Translations under genes and position numbers: made by a program
Part shown: one piece after another, positions 46,303 to 60,600 of the stretch
How positions within the stretch are numbered: position 1 is the stretch's first letter
Layout of the letters: the number at the start of each line of letters is the position of its first letter
Notes under the pieces: generated by a model
What the model saw: only the letters and a program-made list of their open reading frames with translations
Told to the model about the DNA's origin: nothing
The model's database searches: none
Assembly (NCBI GenBank): GCA_958299035.1
Contig: CATQJL010000001.1
Span: 52,564,333-52,628,332, forward strand
Source: Cylicocyclus nassatus
Lineage: Eukaryota > Nematoda > Chromadorea > Rhabditida > Strongylidae
Length of the DNA: 64,000 nucleotides
Direction: 5' to 3'

Positions 46303-46463
46303 GTACCACCCTAGGAACGGATGCACTGCCATTAACATTTTGGTTGGGCTACTGTAAGCAGTTCAGTTGCCTTCTGTCAAGCTCAGAAGAGAGAGAACGT
46401 CATATTTTTTGTGGCGATTGCAAGAGCTGATCTACAATGTTGCTGATACCAGTACATGATTGA

Positions 46464-46755
46464 AGGCAGTGTCCCGGCAAAGTAATGGTCACTGAGATTC
46501 TACTTTTGCAATGGTAGACCCCAACTCACCTATCAGTGAAGTCTGGAGCGCAGAAGCGAACAAGCTCTATGGAAAGCCTGAAATCCACTCCGGAGGTCTT
46601 CTCCGGACCTAGCCTATTTCGCATTTTAGCTTCGAAAAGAAGCGTACTTTCGCCATTCTCATGCGCTGAAAAGCCCAGTTATGGGTTTAGCATAGCGAGT
46701 GCTCCAAAAAGGTAGAAAACTGGAGGGCGAAATTTTGCCGGCACACTGCCTTCAA
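46464..46755. mobile_element. AAGGCAGTG-family MITE
   Basis: AAGGCAGTGTCCCGGCAAAG at the left faces TTTTGCCGGCACACTGCCTT at the right. It is flanked by TTGA and TCAA, probably decayed TTAA. Related by terminal sequence to the TTAA-flanked element at 16,151. Confidence 0.6.
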
Positions 46756-47221
46756 CGTATGATGATCTCCAAGACCAAGGTAATCACATTATCAAATACT
46801 TTTACGAACATTTTGGAATCGCATGCCTAAAAAAATTGGTGAATCGAAGTTCAGTCGAATCCTTCTCAACTTTTCAGCGAGGTCATGACTTGTTTTCAGA
46901 TCATAATTTCAAAATCAATCTATGCGGCAGTTCTCTATAATCAATGACGATGCTGGGTTGTGGATGCTAACGCTTCTATGGCTCTTTGTGTACTGAGCTC
47001 TCATCTTCCCTACCAATTCACAATCATTTTATTGATGTGTTCCGATGAAACATAGTGACTGCTTGATTTCCTGCAGGTGGTTCAACGAAATGGTAAATTT
47101 CCCAGATTTTTGGTCGCCTCTTTTGTGCTCGGAGTAAAGCTTTACAAAAGATATTTCACATTCTAGCCAAATCTGAACCTTATTATTAAGTGCTACATCA
47201 TTCCCATTATACAGAGCATTC

Positions 47222-47856
47222 CAAAAGAATTGTGCACTCTGTTTGATCGTTAATAAGTCTCTTGTGTTGATGTCTTTCGGCCAACTTTAGGTTTCATTTT
47301 GTAGAGCAAGGCTCAAGTCAGATTTGCCGTATACAGCGAATCAGCGGTCGATCTTCATTAATGTAGTGGTAAAAATATTAAGAGCTATATTTTGGTATAA
47401 AAAGAGAACCAAACAGCCAGAAACTCTTATACCGGGCTAATCAAAGGCGCTGATTTCAATATGAAAGTTGCATTTTACTGTATTGCTTTTTCATTAAATA
47501 TTCCAGAGATATCGTAACAAGTGTTTCTCCAATGTTCGTCAGAAATTTGTTCAAAACCACAAAAGCTTAAGAAGTCGTAAAAAATTGTGTGATGAAATTA
47601 GTATGCGCAAAAACCCTCCAAGGAATGTTCCAGATTTTTTGAAAAAAATTGTCAACGGCTCTTTTTACAATGGTTTTACAGTATAGTGAAAGTTTTTACC
47701 GTAATCCTACAGTAGTGAGAAGCGGTCGCTGATTTGCTCTAAATTTTTCAAATCAAAGTTAATCTCTAAACAACTGTATCTAAAGTTCGACGCAAGACAT
47801 CAAAGCAAGAGAGTTAATGAAGCTCAAACACTGTGCACATTTTTTGGAGCACCCTA
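47222..47856. mobile_element. TA-flanked MITE (CAGGGTG family)
   Basis: Related along much of its length to the element at 22,170 (shared CATTTTGTAGAGC and TCTTTCG blocks). Its middle (CCAATGTTCGTCAGAA) is also shared with a decayed piece near 39,820. The ends are degraded. Confidence 0.5.
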
Positions 47857-48609
47857 TATATAGTTCCAATTACTAGCTAAACTGCCATATTGCTATACTC
47901 TCCTAATACTGGAAATGCGCTGATATAACACGAATAATCAGCGAGAAGAAGAAACACTCTTTTTCTACCTCAAATGGCTATTGCTGAGTTTATTGTCACA
48001 AGATCACAATGCTAACGAATCCTTTGGAATTACCTGCCTTCAAACATGAGGTTTTTTGCAAGTCTTGAAATTAGAAGCGCTGAACGGTGCAAATCACTCC
48101 AAAATCTTAATTTTTTAGAGCAGATTTGGAAGTGAGCTTTCTGTGATTTTCATTAGGTGTTGCACGGAGATTGTTATAGGGGAGTTTAATGGATGGTAAA
48201 TAATTTTGTTGAATGATGGTTAATCTCAGATCTCACAAAGAGCACGCAATACTAGCATGTTGCACACCGCAGAGAATACAAGTGAAATGATTTCAAACTC
48301 CAGAAGAGTTCCTTTGTCAAATATGGTTATTTCTATTCTCTCAACTGCTACTAGGATTCCAAGAGTACGTTGCGTGGACTGGAAGCAGGGGGGGGGGAAT
48401 GGGGAAGGGGTTGGAAGAGAAAACATACATTAAGCTGGCAAAGGTTCAGGTGTAACCTCAATTTTGGCAGTCACACACTGTGTTGCGTAATTCGCTCAAA
48501 CTTTATTCATCTACTCATTTTTGGTCTCAGCAATTATTCAAAGCCCAGAAATTCTAACCAACGCGAAGATTAATGACCTAATGATTTAATTTCTATTAAG
48601 ATTCGCCTA

Positions 48610-48615
48610 TTACAG
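48610..48615 (+). promoter_or_regulatory. 3' splice acceptor abutting the paralogue's start codon
   Basis: TTACAG directly precedes ATG, as in the gene at 26,088. The conserved TATTACAG/ATGCT context argues that this is the real start and a spliced-leader acceptor. Confidence 0.5.
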
Positions 48616-51600
48616 ATGCTAACCTTACTAGCAGGACTGCTCGCCCTATATGTTCTACCAACACTGACCATACCATTGCGTCATGCTGAGGTAAGCACAT
48701 GCAAGCAGTTCAGAATTAGAATAGAAATATTTCTTTCATATCTAACAAGGGAAGGATACTAACCTAGATTCGCCTCTTGAGATGGGACATATATATTTGG
48801 AATCAGCTTTGAACTTACTTAGATACTTAGACACTTAGATGGCCCGGCTTCACGTGACGTGCGGGCCCCAGTACAGAAGTCGCCATTGATCCCTGTCCCT
48901 CGCTTCGGACATCCACAATCTTCTTGGCTGACGTCGGTGGCTGCGTCCACGAGTTCCAGGTGCAAAAGTCGTATCCAGCTGATTTCTCAGCTGGTCCATC
49001 CGTTCCACGAACACGTCTGCCCATCTCGTTGGAGGTCTTCCTCGGGGACGTTTGGCTTCGCGAGGAATCCACTCCGATGTTCTTAGTGTCCATCTGTCGT
49101 CTGTTCTTCTCATTATGTGACCGGCCCATCGGTGTTTGGCTTTCGCGACGTATTCCGCTGGGTCACGAAGACGGGACATTCTTCTCATATCCGTGCTGCG
49201 AAGTCCGACTAGATGTTGCTTGCGTCGGGTCATCTTCAGAAGACTGCGCTCGAGCGCTCTGTGGGTGGTCCGTAGAGCTTTCGACGTGGCTACAGTGTCG
49301 GCCCAAGTCTCAGCTGCGTAACAGAGCGCCGGGAGAACGGTTGAGTCGAACAGGTGGGCACGAAGCTCCGGGTCCGTCAGTTGGTCGGTGGCTTCCTTCA
49401 GGGGCCCGAAGGCGGCCCAGGCTGCTCTTCTTCTCCTGTTGAGTTCTTCCCTCAAGTCGTTCTCCATGTTCATCGAACGTCCGAGATACACGAAGGAAGA
49501 CGTCTCCATAATCGGGGTGCCTTCCAATTCCATTTCTGCATCTTCGCAAAGGGCGTTCTTCATGAACTGAGTCTTCTTCCGATTTATTCGCAGTCCGATC
49601 TTCTTCCCTACTTCGTTTAGTTCCTTCAGCATCGTCTCTGCTTCGGTGATACTGCTCGAGAAGAGAACGATGTCGTCCGCAAAACGAAGGTTGGACAGGA
49701 ATCTCCCATCAACTCGTATGCCTCTCTCGTCCCAGTCCAGTGACTTCATCACCCACTGCAAGGCCGCGGTGAACAGCTTCGGCGAGATTGTGTCGCCTTG
49801 TCGGACCCCCTTCCCGATTGGTATGGTCAGGGGGCGATGGAATAGCTGCATCGTCGTTGTACAGTCCTTGTAGCAGTCGGCTAACGTCCTCACGTAAGCT
49901 GGGTCCACTCCTTGATCGACTAGCGCAGACAGGATGGCGTTGGTTTCGACGCTGTCGAAGGCTTTCTCGTAGTCGACAAAGGTTAGGACGAGAGCCAGTC
50001 GGTACTCCCGGCAGACTTCTATGACCCTCGAAACGGTCTGGATGTGGTCCATGCAGCTGAATCCTTTGCGAAATCCAGCTTGTTCTTGGGGTTGGGCTTC
50101 ATCCAGTGTCCTTGATATGCGAGCGAGGATAACCTTCGTGAAAAGCTTGTACAGCACACTCAGCAAGCATATTGGACGATAGTTCCGAAGATCCTCCCGT
50201 TCACCCTTCTTGAAGAGAAGGACGGTTCTTGACGTTCTCCACTGGTCGGGAATCTTCTCCTTCTGAAGGTAAGATGTCAAATGCGACGCTAGAATCTCGT
50301 GTAGACGGTGTCCTCCGGCTCGCAGAAGTTCGACGGAAAGATGATCTGGTCCTGGAGCCGTGGACGTCTTCATGGTCTGTATCGCGATACGCACTTCAGC
50401 AGGTAGAATTCGTGGTGGTACTTCTCCAGTGGGAACAACGGGCATCTGCACGGGTGTTGATGAGCGGAAGAGGTTGGTGTAGAAGTTCTTCGCGATAGAT
50501 TCCATCTCGTATCGGGAAGAAGTCGGAGTCCCGTCTTCGTTCAGTAGTGCAGCCAGCGGTACGTGATATTCGCAGAGGTCCCTTCGGCACTTCTTGAGAC
50601 TTCGTCTTCTTTCTGCTGCTTCCAGTATCTTGGCTTGCCTGTACTTCCTGAGATCCTCTTGCAAAGCTGTTCTGCAACTGGTGTTGGCAATCAGTCGCTC
50701 GAGATGAGTTGCATTCGGATCCTGCCTCAATGATCTTCTTCTTTCGAGCAATTCCTTGGTGGTCTTCGAGATGCGGTCCAAGTTCTTCTCAGAAGTCACT
50801 GAGGCGCATTCTCCGCAGGCTCGCAATCCTTTCAGAAGCCGGTCGTAGTCGTACGTTGGGTCCTCCTCGATGGGCCAGTCACAATTTGATATGAGCTCTT
50901 CCAGCCTGTTACCGTCATAAACGACTTCCTTCCTTCTCGCGGCACTATGACAGACTTTCTTTTCCAGCCTTCGGCTGAGTCGTATCTTCGCTCGAAGGAG
51001 GCGGTGATCGGAGCCACTACAGAAGGATGGAACTACAGAGACATCGAGTAAGCTCCACCTTCGGTTGGTGAGAATGTGGTCGATCTCCGCGTGGGTCGTT
51101 CCGTTGGGCGATTCCCATGTCCACCGGCGATGTTCCTTCTTCATAAAGATGGAATTTCCATGGAAAAGTCGTGCGGCGGAGAGAAGCCCAACAAGACGGT
51201 TACCGTTTTCGTTCCGGAGCCCATATCCAAACTTCCCGATCCTATATTCCTTTTCTAGTGGCATCCCGATTTTCGCATTGAAGTCGCCCACAACATACTT
51301 GTAGAAGGACTTTTCGTTGCGGACGACCTCCTCCACGTCTTCGTAGAAAGCATCTAGTTCTGATTCGTCAGCTGCTGATGTTGGAGAATAGCAGTTGATG
51401 ATGCTGATGGTCTTCTGATGTGGAGGTCGTAGTCGTAGGATGCCTAGTCGAGGTGATAGGATCTCGTGCGAATCGACAAGATGGACGATAGATGGGTGGA
51501 CGACAAAGCCGACGCCTCCCACGTTTCGTGATGGAACCTTTTCACCACGAATGATGAGGGTCCCATCACTCATCTGTCGCACGTCCTTCTTCCTGGACTT

Positions 51601-54600
51601 CGTTTCCTGCAGAGCAATGATGTGGTAGTTGATGTGCTCTGCAGCGTCGAGAAGAGCGTGGAGGTCGGCGTTTGTGGAGACTGTCCTGGCGTTGTAAGTG
51701 CAGAGCATGAGGCAGTCTCCATGGCGTGTCGTCCGGGCAGACGTGTCGTTTTTGTCCAATCCGAAAGGCGCCCTGAGTACCCTGACATCGTTCTTGCTAC
51801 CACCCGGCGCCGTAGGCGGGATCCGATGTACAGGGTTTTTTCTAAATCTTCTTGCTGTCTGAGTAATAAAATTTGTTCCCCTACAAGAGGTGGCTTACTA
51901 GGCCTACTCTTGATTTCCACGGGGTGATCGCTGACCCCGGGCTTGGAGCGGGGAGGGACCGCCTAGCGACCAGAAGAAGCCAGACGGCGGAGAATCTGGC
52001 GCGGCCAGTTCTTAGCTAGGCATCCGGCCGAAACCGGAAACGTCGAACTCCTTCACAGCTTGGGAGGCCCTACCAGAGTATACACTCGGCTGTGCATCGC
52101 AGTTCGACACCCAGTGTCACCCCCACGCCACGATGAGGCGACCGACCATTGTGGGGGATCAGCTTTGAACACTGATTCCAAATATGTTGTTCCTAGCTGC
52201 TTAGCATTATTTCCGAAGCCAGTTATGAGCTTGCTGTTGTGAGTAAGTAACAAACTTCTGAATGTCGTGAGACGGCGTGTGGATAAGAAGTGCTTGAAAA
52301 AGTGCTAGGATGTTGAAATAGCATCAAATTAATTCTTTCGATTTTGAAAGAGAGCATTATACAAAACCACCTAGACGTCGACACCGTAGCGTCAGTAGGT
52401 CGAGAAGCACGCAAACTTTGCGTAGAAGAGAGACCATAACTCACTTCAGAATAGTGCTAAGCAGCTAGGAACAGCATATCTGGAATCAGCGTTCCAAGCT
52501 GATTCCAAATATGTGTGTCTCACCTCATAAGGCAAATCTAAGTTAGTATCCTTCCATTGTAAGCAGCGGAATGCGATTTTTAAACTGATTTTGTTGAAAC
52601 TAACTATTCGAGCAAGATCATGGACAGCTGGCTTTATATGTTTCATATGAAGAAAAACCAAAACCAAATTTTGTGAGCAACAGAATCAAGATGGCAACAA
52701 ATTGTGAGCTCACATGATTATCTATTTATTTATATGAGCTATAGCTATATGCCCTAATCTTTGCGCATAATTTCCCACAAAGGTCTACAATAGTATGAAA
52801 AAACTAGGACCTAACTACAGCGGCCTATGACAGAATCCTCAAATAATCAGTCAAAATTGTGCTCGTACTCTGGCTTTCTCGTTCTTTGCTCATGCTAAAA
52901 GCTTTATTTTTGAAAAGTGAATAGAGCAGCTTTGAAATGAAGCGTTGGTAATGGCAAATATAGTTGACTGCACAAAATCACCCAGACTGAACGCCCGCGA
53001 GCGTTTCTCCCTGCGCGCTAATACTGGCATTCGCGCGTGTGCGTCACAGCGCCTGCACTTGGCAGCCGCGTTTCAGGCACGCTCGCGTGCACTCAGCCTA
53101 CAAGCTACATGGGCGATTTCGTGCGGTCGACTTTAAGATCTTTTCCAACCCGGAGTAGGCGAACATTCCAAATAGCAGCGCGTACGTACCGCCACTGGCT
53201 TAGCGAAAATGAAGATTCGCAGACTGCGAAACGACGCGAATCGTTGCTAGGCGGACTTCCGCTAGTCCAATTTCCTCCTAAACTGACAAGGGAAGCGTGT
53301 CGGGTTCAGTCAAGTGGCCTTTCCACAACTCACCTATATCACTTTGTAGAGCATTAAACGGTGACTTTGAACCGTCTTCATTATCTGCCAAGCACCTCTG
53401 AAAGCCGAGCTATGAGCGTTTTTTACGTCGAAAAACTGAATGCGCAACTGACAAGGGAAGGATGGTCAGTCGAAGTGGCTTTTTGCGATGATTTGTAAAC
53501 CATGTTGGAGGGCATAAAACGCTGACTCCAAATCAGTCCTCCTTATCTGCGGCCCGTTCCTGCACGAGAAGCTAAGAGCTTTTATAGGAGAAAAAAGTGG
53601 GTGAGTGACTTTTCATACGATGAGCAATTCCGAGGTGCGAGGTGTGAACACCTACGGCTAAGTGTCAAGTCTCGCACCTCCGTGTCTAGTATACTGTAGA
53701 GAGAGGGGGGGGACTTTTCATACGAATGCCTCCACATCATCTTTTGGCAAAGATCCAGTAAAACTGGCACCATGCCAGGTTTGGGCCTGCTGGCTCCATT
53801 CCGAAAAAACATCTAGATTAGCTTTTGCAGTACCGCGAATTTGGATAAATTTGGAAAACTTGAATACTATATGGATTCAAAAAGTGTTTTGCTGTGAAAA
53901 TAACACTATGATCGTTCCACTTACGAATTTTTTAGTATTCAAGTCGACATAATTCGTCTTTGCAAACGTTTCGAACTGATTTGAGTATTGTCAAATGCCT
54001 CTCCAAGCTTTCAGCATGACCTGGAAGTGTTACTCTTCCCATAGGGGATATTGGAGGGGGAAGACGGTCAAGAGGCGCGATTTTTCTGGGTGTCATCAAC
54101 TTAAAACTCCGGTTTCATGCTATGGGAAAATTCAGAAAGTGCCGGAGAAAGTTCATTGGCTTACTAGCTGTTTGAAGTAACCACTTGATAAGTTTGACGA
54201 CTTTTGCTAGAAAACTGACAGAAATATTTACAAAATTGCTGCTAACTGCATTTTCAGTGTTTTTGACTTTAACAATTTTGTTTGAAATCGATTTCAAGAT
54301 GATGAGACTGAACAATCCCTAAATTCCCTAATATATTTCTTTCGAAATTCTAAGTAATTCTAGAACTTCATAAAACACTAAATATGTGCTATATGCTGCC
54401 CATCTGGCAATAGGAATCGCGCCTCTTGACATATCTGCACCCATTGAAGGGCAAGCGACTCGATAAAGCGAACTATTCATTGCCACAATTGTGCCAGTTG
54501 TTTGCGAAAATGAATTCGCTGTGGCCTGACAATCTCGATAAGCTTTATGCAACAGACAAAATCAGGATATTCTTTAGTTTACGCATTTTTGATAATAAAC

Positions 54601-57600
54601 GTTTCATTTTAGCCCATTGTAATCGATAACTGACGTATTACCAGCACCCTAGCATACGCTAGAAGGTCAAAATGATCGGGGAGCGTTCGTATGGAAAGTC
54701 CCCCTCCCCCCCCCCCCTCACCTAGGCGTAGTTAAGAATCTTACTCATTACGTGGATGGAGAGGTGCGATGTAGGTGTGAGGTAGGTGCGAAGGTTAGGT
54801 GCGAAGTCCCCGATCGTATGAAAAGTCCCCCCCCCCCCCCCGATAAAGCGAACTATTCATTACCACAATTGTGCCAGTTGTTTGCGAAAATGAATTCGCT
54901 GTGGCCTGACGATCTCGATAAGCTTTATGCAACAGACAAAATCAGGATATTCTTTAGTTTACGCATTTTTGATAATAAACGTTTCATTTTAGTCCATTGT
55001 AATCGATAACTGACGTATTACCAGCACCCTAGCATACGCTAGAAGGTCAAAATGATCGGGGAGCGTTCGCATGAAAAGTCCCCCTCCCCCCCTCACCTAG
55101 GCGTAGTGGAGAATCTTACTCATTACGTGGATGGAGAGGTGCGATGTAGGTGTGAGGTAGGTGCGAATGTTAGGTGCGAAGTCCCCGATCGTATGAAAAG
55201 TCCCCCCCCCCCCCCCGAAAAAAGTTGAGTGTGCAAATAATGTAAAAAAAGTAGTAGCATTATTTCTAGCTCTTAAATGGACCAGCGGTAATTCTTCCAG
55301 CACTCTATAAAATAAATACTTCTAAATAAGGTATATTCGCACTTTAGCTGTCTCATTCAAACGTTGAAAAAAAATTAAAAACTGTTTTTATCCCAAAAAA
55401 CACTCATTTTTTGCTTCTCCAAACACTCATAACTCCTCGTACAGGAATGCGCCGCAGATAATTAACCCTTTCGGACCTGAGTTTTTGCGAGTGAGCCGAG
55501 AAGCCTCTCTCCTAGTGTTTTTTACTTATTACCATATGAATAACATTATAGCGGAGTTTGGAGTCTGCTTAACCTTATGAACTATTTCTTTTTGATTTTT
55601 CAATTTTTTGGTTTTGCGTTTATTTTGGATTTTCAAATCTCCCGCGAAACATTGGACCCGCAAACAGTTAACAGTTACATTTGCTCAGCATCGTACTAAA
55701 ACATTATGATAATATTATGAATATTTTTTGGCTAATAAACGAGATACTGAAACGGTGCTCAAGCCGGCGCAAATTATTGATTGATTGAAATCCACTTGTT
55801 TACAGAAATGTACATGCTATACACAGAGAAGCAAATGAACACCCGGTCTCGAAGCTACATTTGGAAGGCAAAGGCTATATGAAGCGTTTGAGAGCAATGA
55901 GTAGTGAAATGATGTTCTTGCGCCAGTATAGTAGATCTCTGAATTGATGGTGGCAATTGCCACCACCAGGTCCGAAAGGGTTAAGACAGATCTGGAATCA
56001 GCGTTTAATGTACTCCACTACGTCATACAAATCATCTCAAAAGGCCACTTCGACCAACCATCCTTCCCTTGTGAGACAAAATCGTCCAGAATTGTTTAAA
56101 TGGAGGAGATAATTATCAAAGCGCTTCATTCAATTAATACCTTCAGGGTACGGCACAGATTGTCTGGAAGTAGGCTAGACTTCGTTTCTGGGACAAAAAG
56201 CAAAGGGAATATCGTCTTTGCGGGGTCCGGGGGGGGGGGAGGCTCGAAAAAAATGTGTACATACATCACTAGCTAAGCATGTGGAGGAAAACTACACATA
56301 CAGTGTGCAAGACAATTCAGCAATTCCTGTAATGCCAGAAGCGACCACTCAGTCATGCACAACCATTGAAAGCAGGTTATTACACGATGGACGTGCTCTA
56401 TCGTGTCTTGCGAAAAGCGCGCGCGATTTATAAGCAAGTCAAAACTGACAAATTGCTTATTTACAGCGTAGAGACAAGTATATGACACCAAATTTAGATT
56501 ATAAGCATATAGTATTATTTACGGAAGAATTATGTAAAAAGTTCTGAAACCTTGTGTGAAGTAGTACCTTTTCCATATTTAGTCTGTTTCCAGACCAAAC
56601 GATCTGATGATATCGTCTGGAGCATATATTTTTGTTATACACTTCACATAAGTTTCTGATTTTTCTATCATGGACGGATTCTCCGGTTAAGAATTCATCC
56701 CTGAGCATGGAAACATTTTCATATCGCTGTCTTTCCCCATTTTTATATCGTTGCCTTTCTTTTATTCTTTGCCTCAATTTCTTCATAACTCGCTTTGTTA
56801 GATATCGCGCTCCAATGTCAAGCTTTTGTGCATGCGTATGTTCAGCTCTACTTTCAGTTTTTACTCATATTTCACGTTTTTACTTTCAGACTAATGACTC
56901 TTTTATGTTTCCAGCTTCTCCTAAGCTGATAGATCTCCAATAAGGGCCACAGGGGACTTCGTAGTTTTCGAAAGTCAGGGGGGATTTCGTTTTTAAAAAC
57001 CCTGGAAACCGACTCATGCCGGGCCCTGAATACCTTCCATTTAATACCCTCACACTCAATACTGCTTTAGTTGACAGCAGAAAAGACTGTAACCATTGTT
57101 CCTTGCATAGATTCTGCGTTCATTTTTTGCTGCAAAAAACAATCATAACTCGGCCTCTAGAAGCGCTTGGTAGATAATAAAAGCATATTTGGTATCAGCG
57201 TTTAATGCTCTTTAAACTGGTTTAAAGCTCAACTGGAAATGCCATTTCGACTGAACACGCTTCCCTTGTGAGTTGAAACTTAATATACCTAAACGTGAGC
57301 TTATCATGAATCTCAGTCTTCAGACATAACAGTACTACCGCTTCTACAAGAAAAATTCTTGAAAAACTCATAGAAATCAGATTACTCGACTGGCCAAAAA
57401 GTAACAAGTAACAATATCTCACCATCTGTCCGAATGGTGGTTCCTGGTGGGTATACCAGCACTTTACTCTCGGATACCATTTTTGACTGGGTTTGTGCTG
57501 CTAATAAAGGTAAAGCAGTTGGCGTCAGATTTCAAGAGTATCCAAAGCGTAGGATTGAGTTGAACAGTCAAACCACTTCTTTGAAAATTACGGGTTCGAG

Positions 57601-60600
57601 CCAACTGCTCATTTTATCTGCGTCCTACCTCCGTAAGAGAGGTATGACTGGAAGTGTCGGTAATGAATTTTCGAGGCATTTTCCCTGCAGAAACCGAGTA
57701 CCACAGGGCTGCACACTATCTCCACTTTTCTCTTTCTTACATATACCGCGAAATTATCGTGACTTTTGGAAGGCCTTTCAAACATTTAAGGTCCAGATTT
57801 TTGCAGATGACATTGAGTATGCTATAGAGATGAAGAACAACAGCAGGCTCACGATGTAATCAATTCCTCTTTACAAAGAATGATATCTTAGTCTAAACAA
57901 TGGGATATCCCGCTGGAATTATATCTAAGTCTAAGCCATGAGATATCCTGGTGAAAGCGCTCAAAACAAAAGTGATGTCATTTGTAAATCCTCACTCCTA
58001 ATTTATGTGTGCAATGAACTTGGACAATGTAGTGGGACTAAACATATAGTGGCTAACGCGTGTTAACGTTGCTTTAGGCATAGTTGTCGCCTTGGTAGGA
58101 GTATCTGCAGTGTGAAATGCACTAACGGTGCCGTCGGCTCCACCTTTTAAAAAATGCGTGAAGCGCCGCTTCGATAAAACTAATCTGAAAGCCAGATTTC
58201 CACAAAAAAGAGGTTTTATTGGAAAAAGTTCATTCCAATCTATCCAAGTCTGCAACCATTTTTTGCAAAACCTCGCCTTGTCAATTTTAGCTGACCCCAA
58301 ATCTGCCGCCAATTGTTGCACTCATATAATCGAAGCGGTCGTCAGGTTGGACTCAGCTAAAGTGACAAGGCACGGGTCTTGCAAAAAGTAGTTGCGGATT
58401 TGTGGCGATATGTATCAATCTTCAGTTCGAGTAAGTGTTCCCGTATAGGCCGTAATCCAGTAAGACGCAGACGCTCAACACCCATGATAGGCGAACGTGG
58501 GCGCCTAACGTGCAAGAGCCCAATCTCCTTTGTGTATAAGTCGCTTGAGAAAGCGCGTCTGTTGGATTAGGTGGTCGAAAACGTAAGCAAATCGAACGAT
58601 CTAATCACTAGTCATTGAGTAAGATGATTATTGCTACAAGATTGTCCGATTTAACTTTCTTGGTTTAATTATGGATTTACAAAGCTCCAGAGCCCGATCT
58701 CTTCAGTCCGGGCTCGGAATCTTTTGTAAATTCCAAGGTTAAATCATTAAAAATTCAAAAGACACAAATCTCTTGCAACATAACAACTATCAAATCTTAC
58801 TCGATGACTAGTGATCAACACGTTTCGGACCGCGAAATCGCGCGCGGCGAAAAAGAGTGTACTTTCAACCGTTAGCCAACAAAGGGACCTTATTTTGAAG
58901 ACTGTGTGCTACACCTGTAATCAACATGTCGGATAAGCTCCATACCCGAAGTTCTGGGTGAATTCGAAGTGTTTGAATTTTGCCACTTGAGAAGGACTTT
59001 TGTCTTTTCTTGCAAGATAGAAACAAGAACTCAATTTCTTATAGTATCCAAAAGTGTCTATATTGCACAAGGTACACATCATTATTGAAACTACGGTTTT
59101 TCTCTTTGGAATCGAAGCAAAGAAGAACTGCGACGTCGCACGCGTCGTTCGCGTTGCCGCACTTTGTTGCAACTCTTGTTCGACTTGTCCTCATATCTCC
59201 TAAACGAATAATGGCAGCAGAACTCTACAAAGTTGCTTGAAAAATAGAAGCTTAGGCCTTTGATTTGATAACCTTGGATCAAAAGAAAACTCTTTGTAAA
59301 CGTCAAAAAGACTCTTCAAAGCAGCGTGCTGCATCATGTGCAGCACCGGTCCGAAACGTGTTAAATCATTCGATTTGCTAACTTTTCGGCCACCTAATCA
59401 AAGGGACGCGCTTTTTCACACAACTTGTACACAAGCGAGATTGGGTAGGTGTCCAGCATTGCAGACCCACCCGACTCTGCCTGGCCATGTTTTGCACGGA
59501 CAGACGCTCACGCTCGCGCACCATGGTTCTTTGGCTTCCGCGTTTTACAGGACTACAACCTGTTCGGAAACGCTCACCCGAACGGAAGATTGATTGATAC
59601 TGCCTTTGATACGTACTGCCTTTGGATAGATTGGAATGAGCTCTTTCCGCTGATACCTCTTGCTTTGTTGAGATCTCGCTTTCAGGAGCGTTATCCCAAG
59701 GCGCCCACGGTACCGTAGGTCGGCATTCTAATGAGTCACTTGCTCGCATTGGGGCGATGGTAGGGTGCTGACGGTAATAGGCGTGCTAGAGTAACACAGA
59801 CTATCACAGCGGTTCATGCTTTTGGTATCTCTGAGAGTAAAAATATGGTTGTTAGGAAGGTGCCGACAATGGCGGCCCTCTTGACGACACCGGGGCTTTT
59901 TGACACATGACGATGCGGTCCCACGGTACCAAAATAGCATTGTCTGTTATCTTCATTATCTTGAAAAGTATGCAGTTAGCCGGCTTCAGTCGCAATTTCG
60001 ATTGGAGAGGGGGTCCAGTAAGACTAAGATCCAGTAAGTACTGGAAGTTTAGACCAAGTTGTAGTCAGACTGGAGGTTTCCTTGTGATATCAAAAATTGG
60101 GAAGCAGAATCGTTTCTACTGCGTTCAATTCTTTCGTATATGCTGTACGGCTTGGGGATAAGTTTTTCACCGAACAACTTGATCTGTTTTAGAAATTCGC
60201 AGCCATTAATATCCTGGAAATGTTAAACATTTTTGATGTTTGCAATTGTCTCCCATCTTGCTTTATGCGAACTCTGATTTTCATGGTTCGCTTTCTTTTA
60301 GCATGTCTTGGAATGCTCGACATAAATTTTTGCAATTTCGATGACTCTCTTCAACAGCTACTAATCACTTTTGCCTACGCCGATTTTTTGTATCCATTTT
60401 TGACAGAGTCAAATGAATTTTTTAAGAGAATCCGTTCAACGATAGCCACGACTAATGAGTCCTTTAACTTGAGGTCCCCCACCCGTTCGCCCAGGGCCCA
60501 TAAAGGATTCTCCTTTTCCAGATTAAGCTGGTCAGCTATGCCCTTGTAATTATACCGCCTTGATTTAAGTTCGGGCATGAAAACAGAAACTCGACAAGAA

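Noticed and set aside
48859..51927. Several 60-172-codon + strand frames across the RTE element
   Set aside because: Antisense shadows of the 969-codon endonuclease-RT frame.
57434..57600. Upstream half of the frame containing the RT motifs, as an intact 141-aa gene
   Set aside because: Only the C-terminal part has RT motifs, and the continuation needs a frameshift and crosses a stop, so it is a pseudogene fragment.
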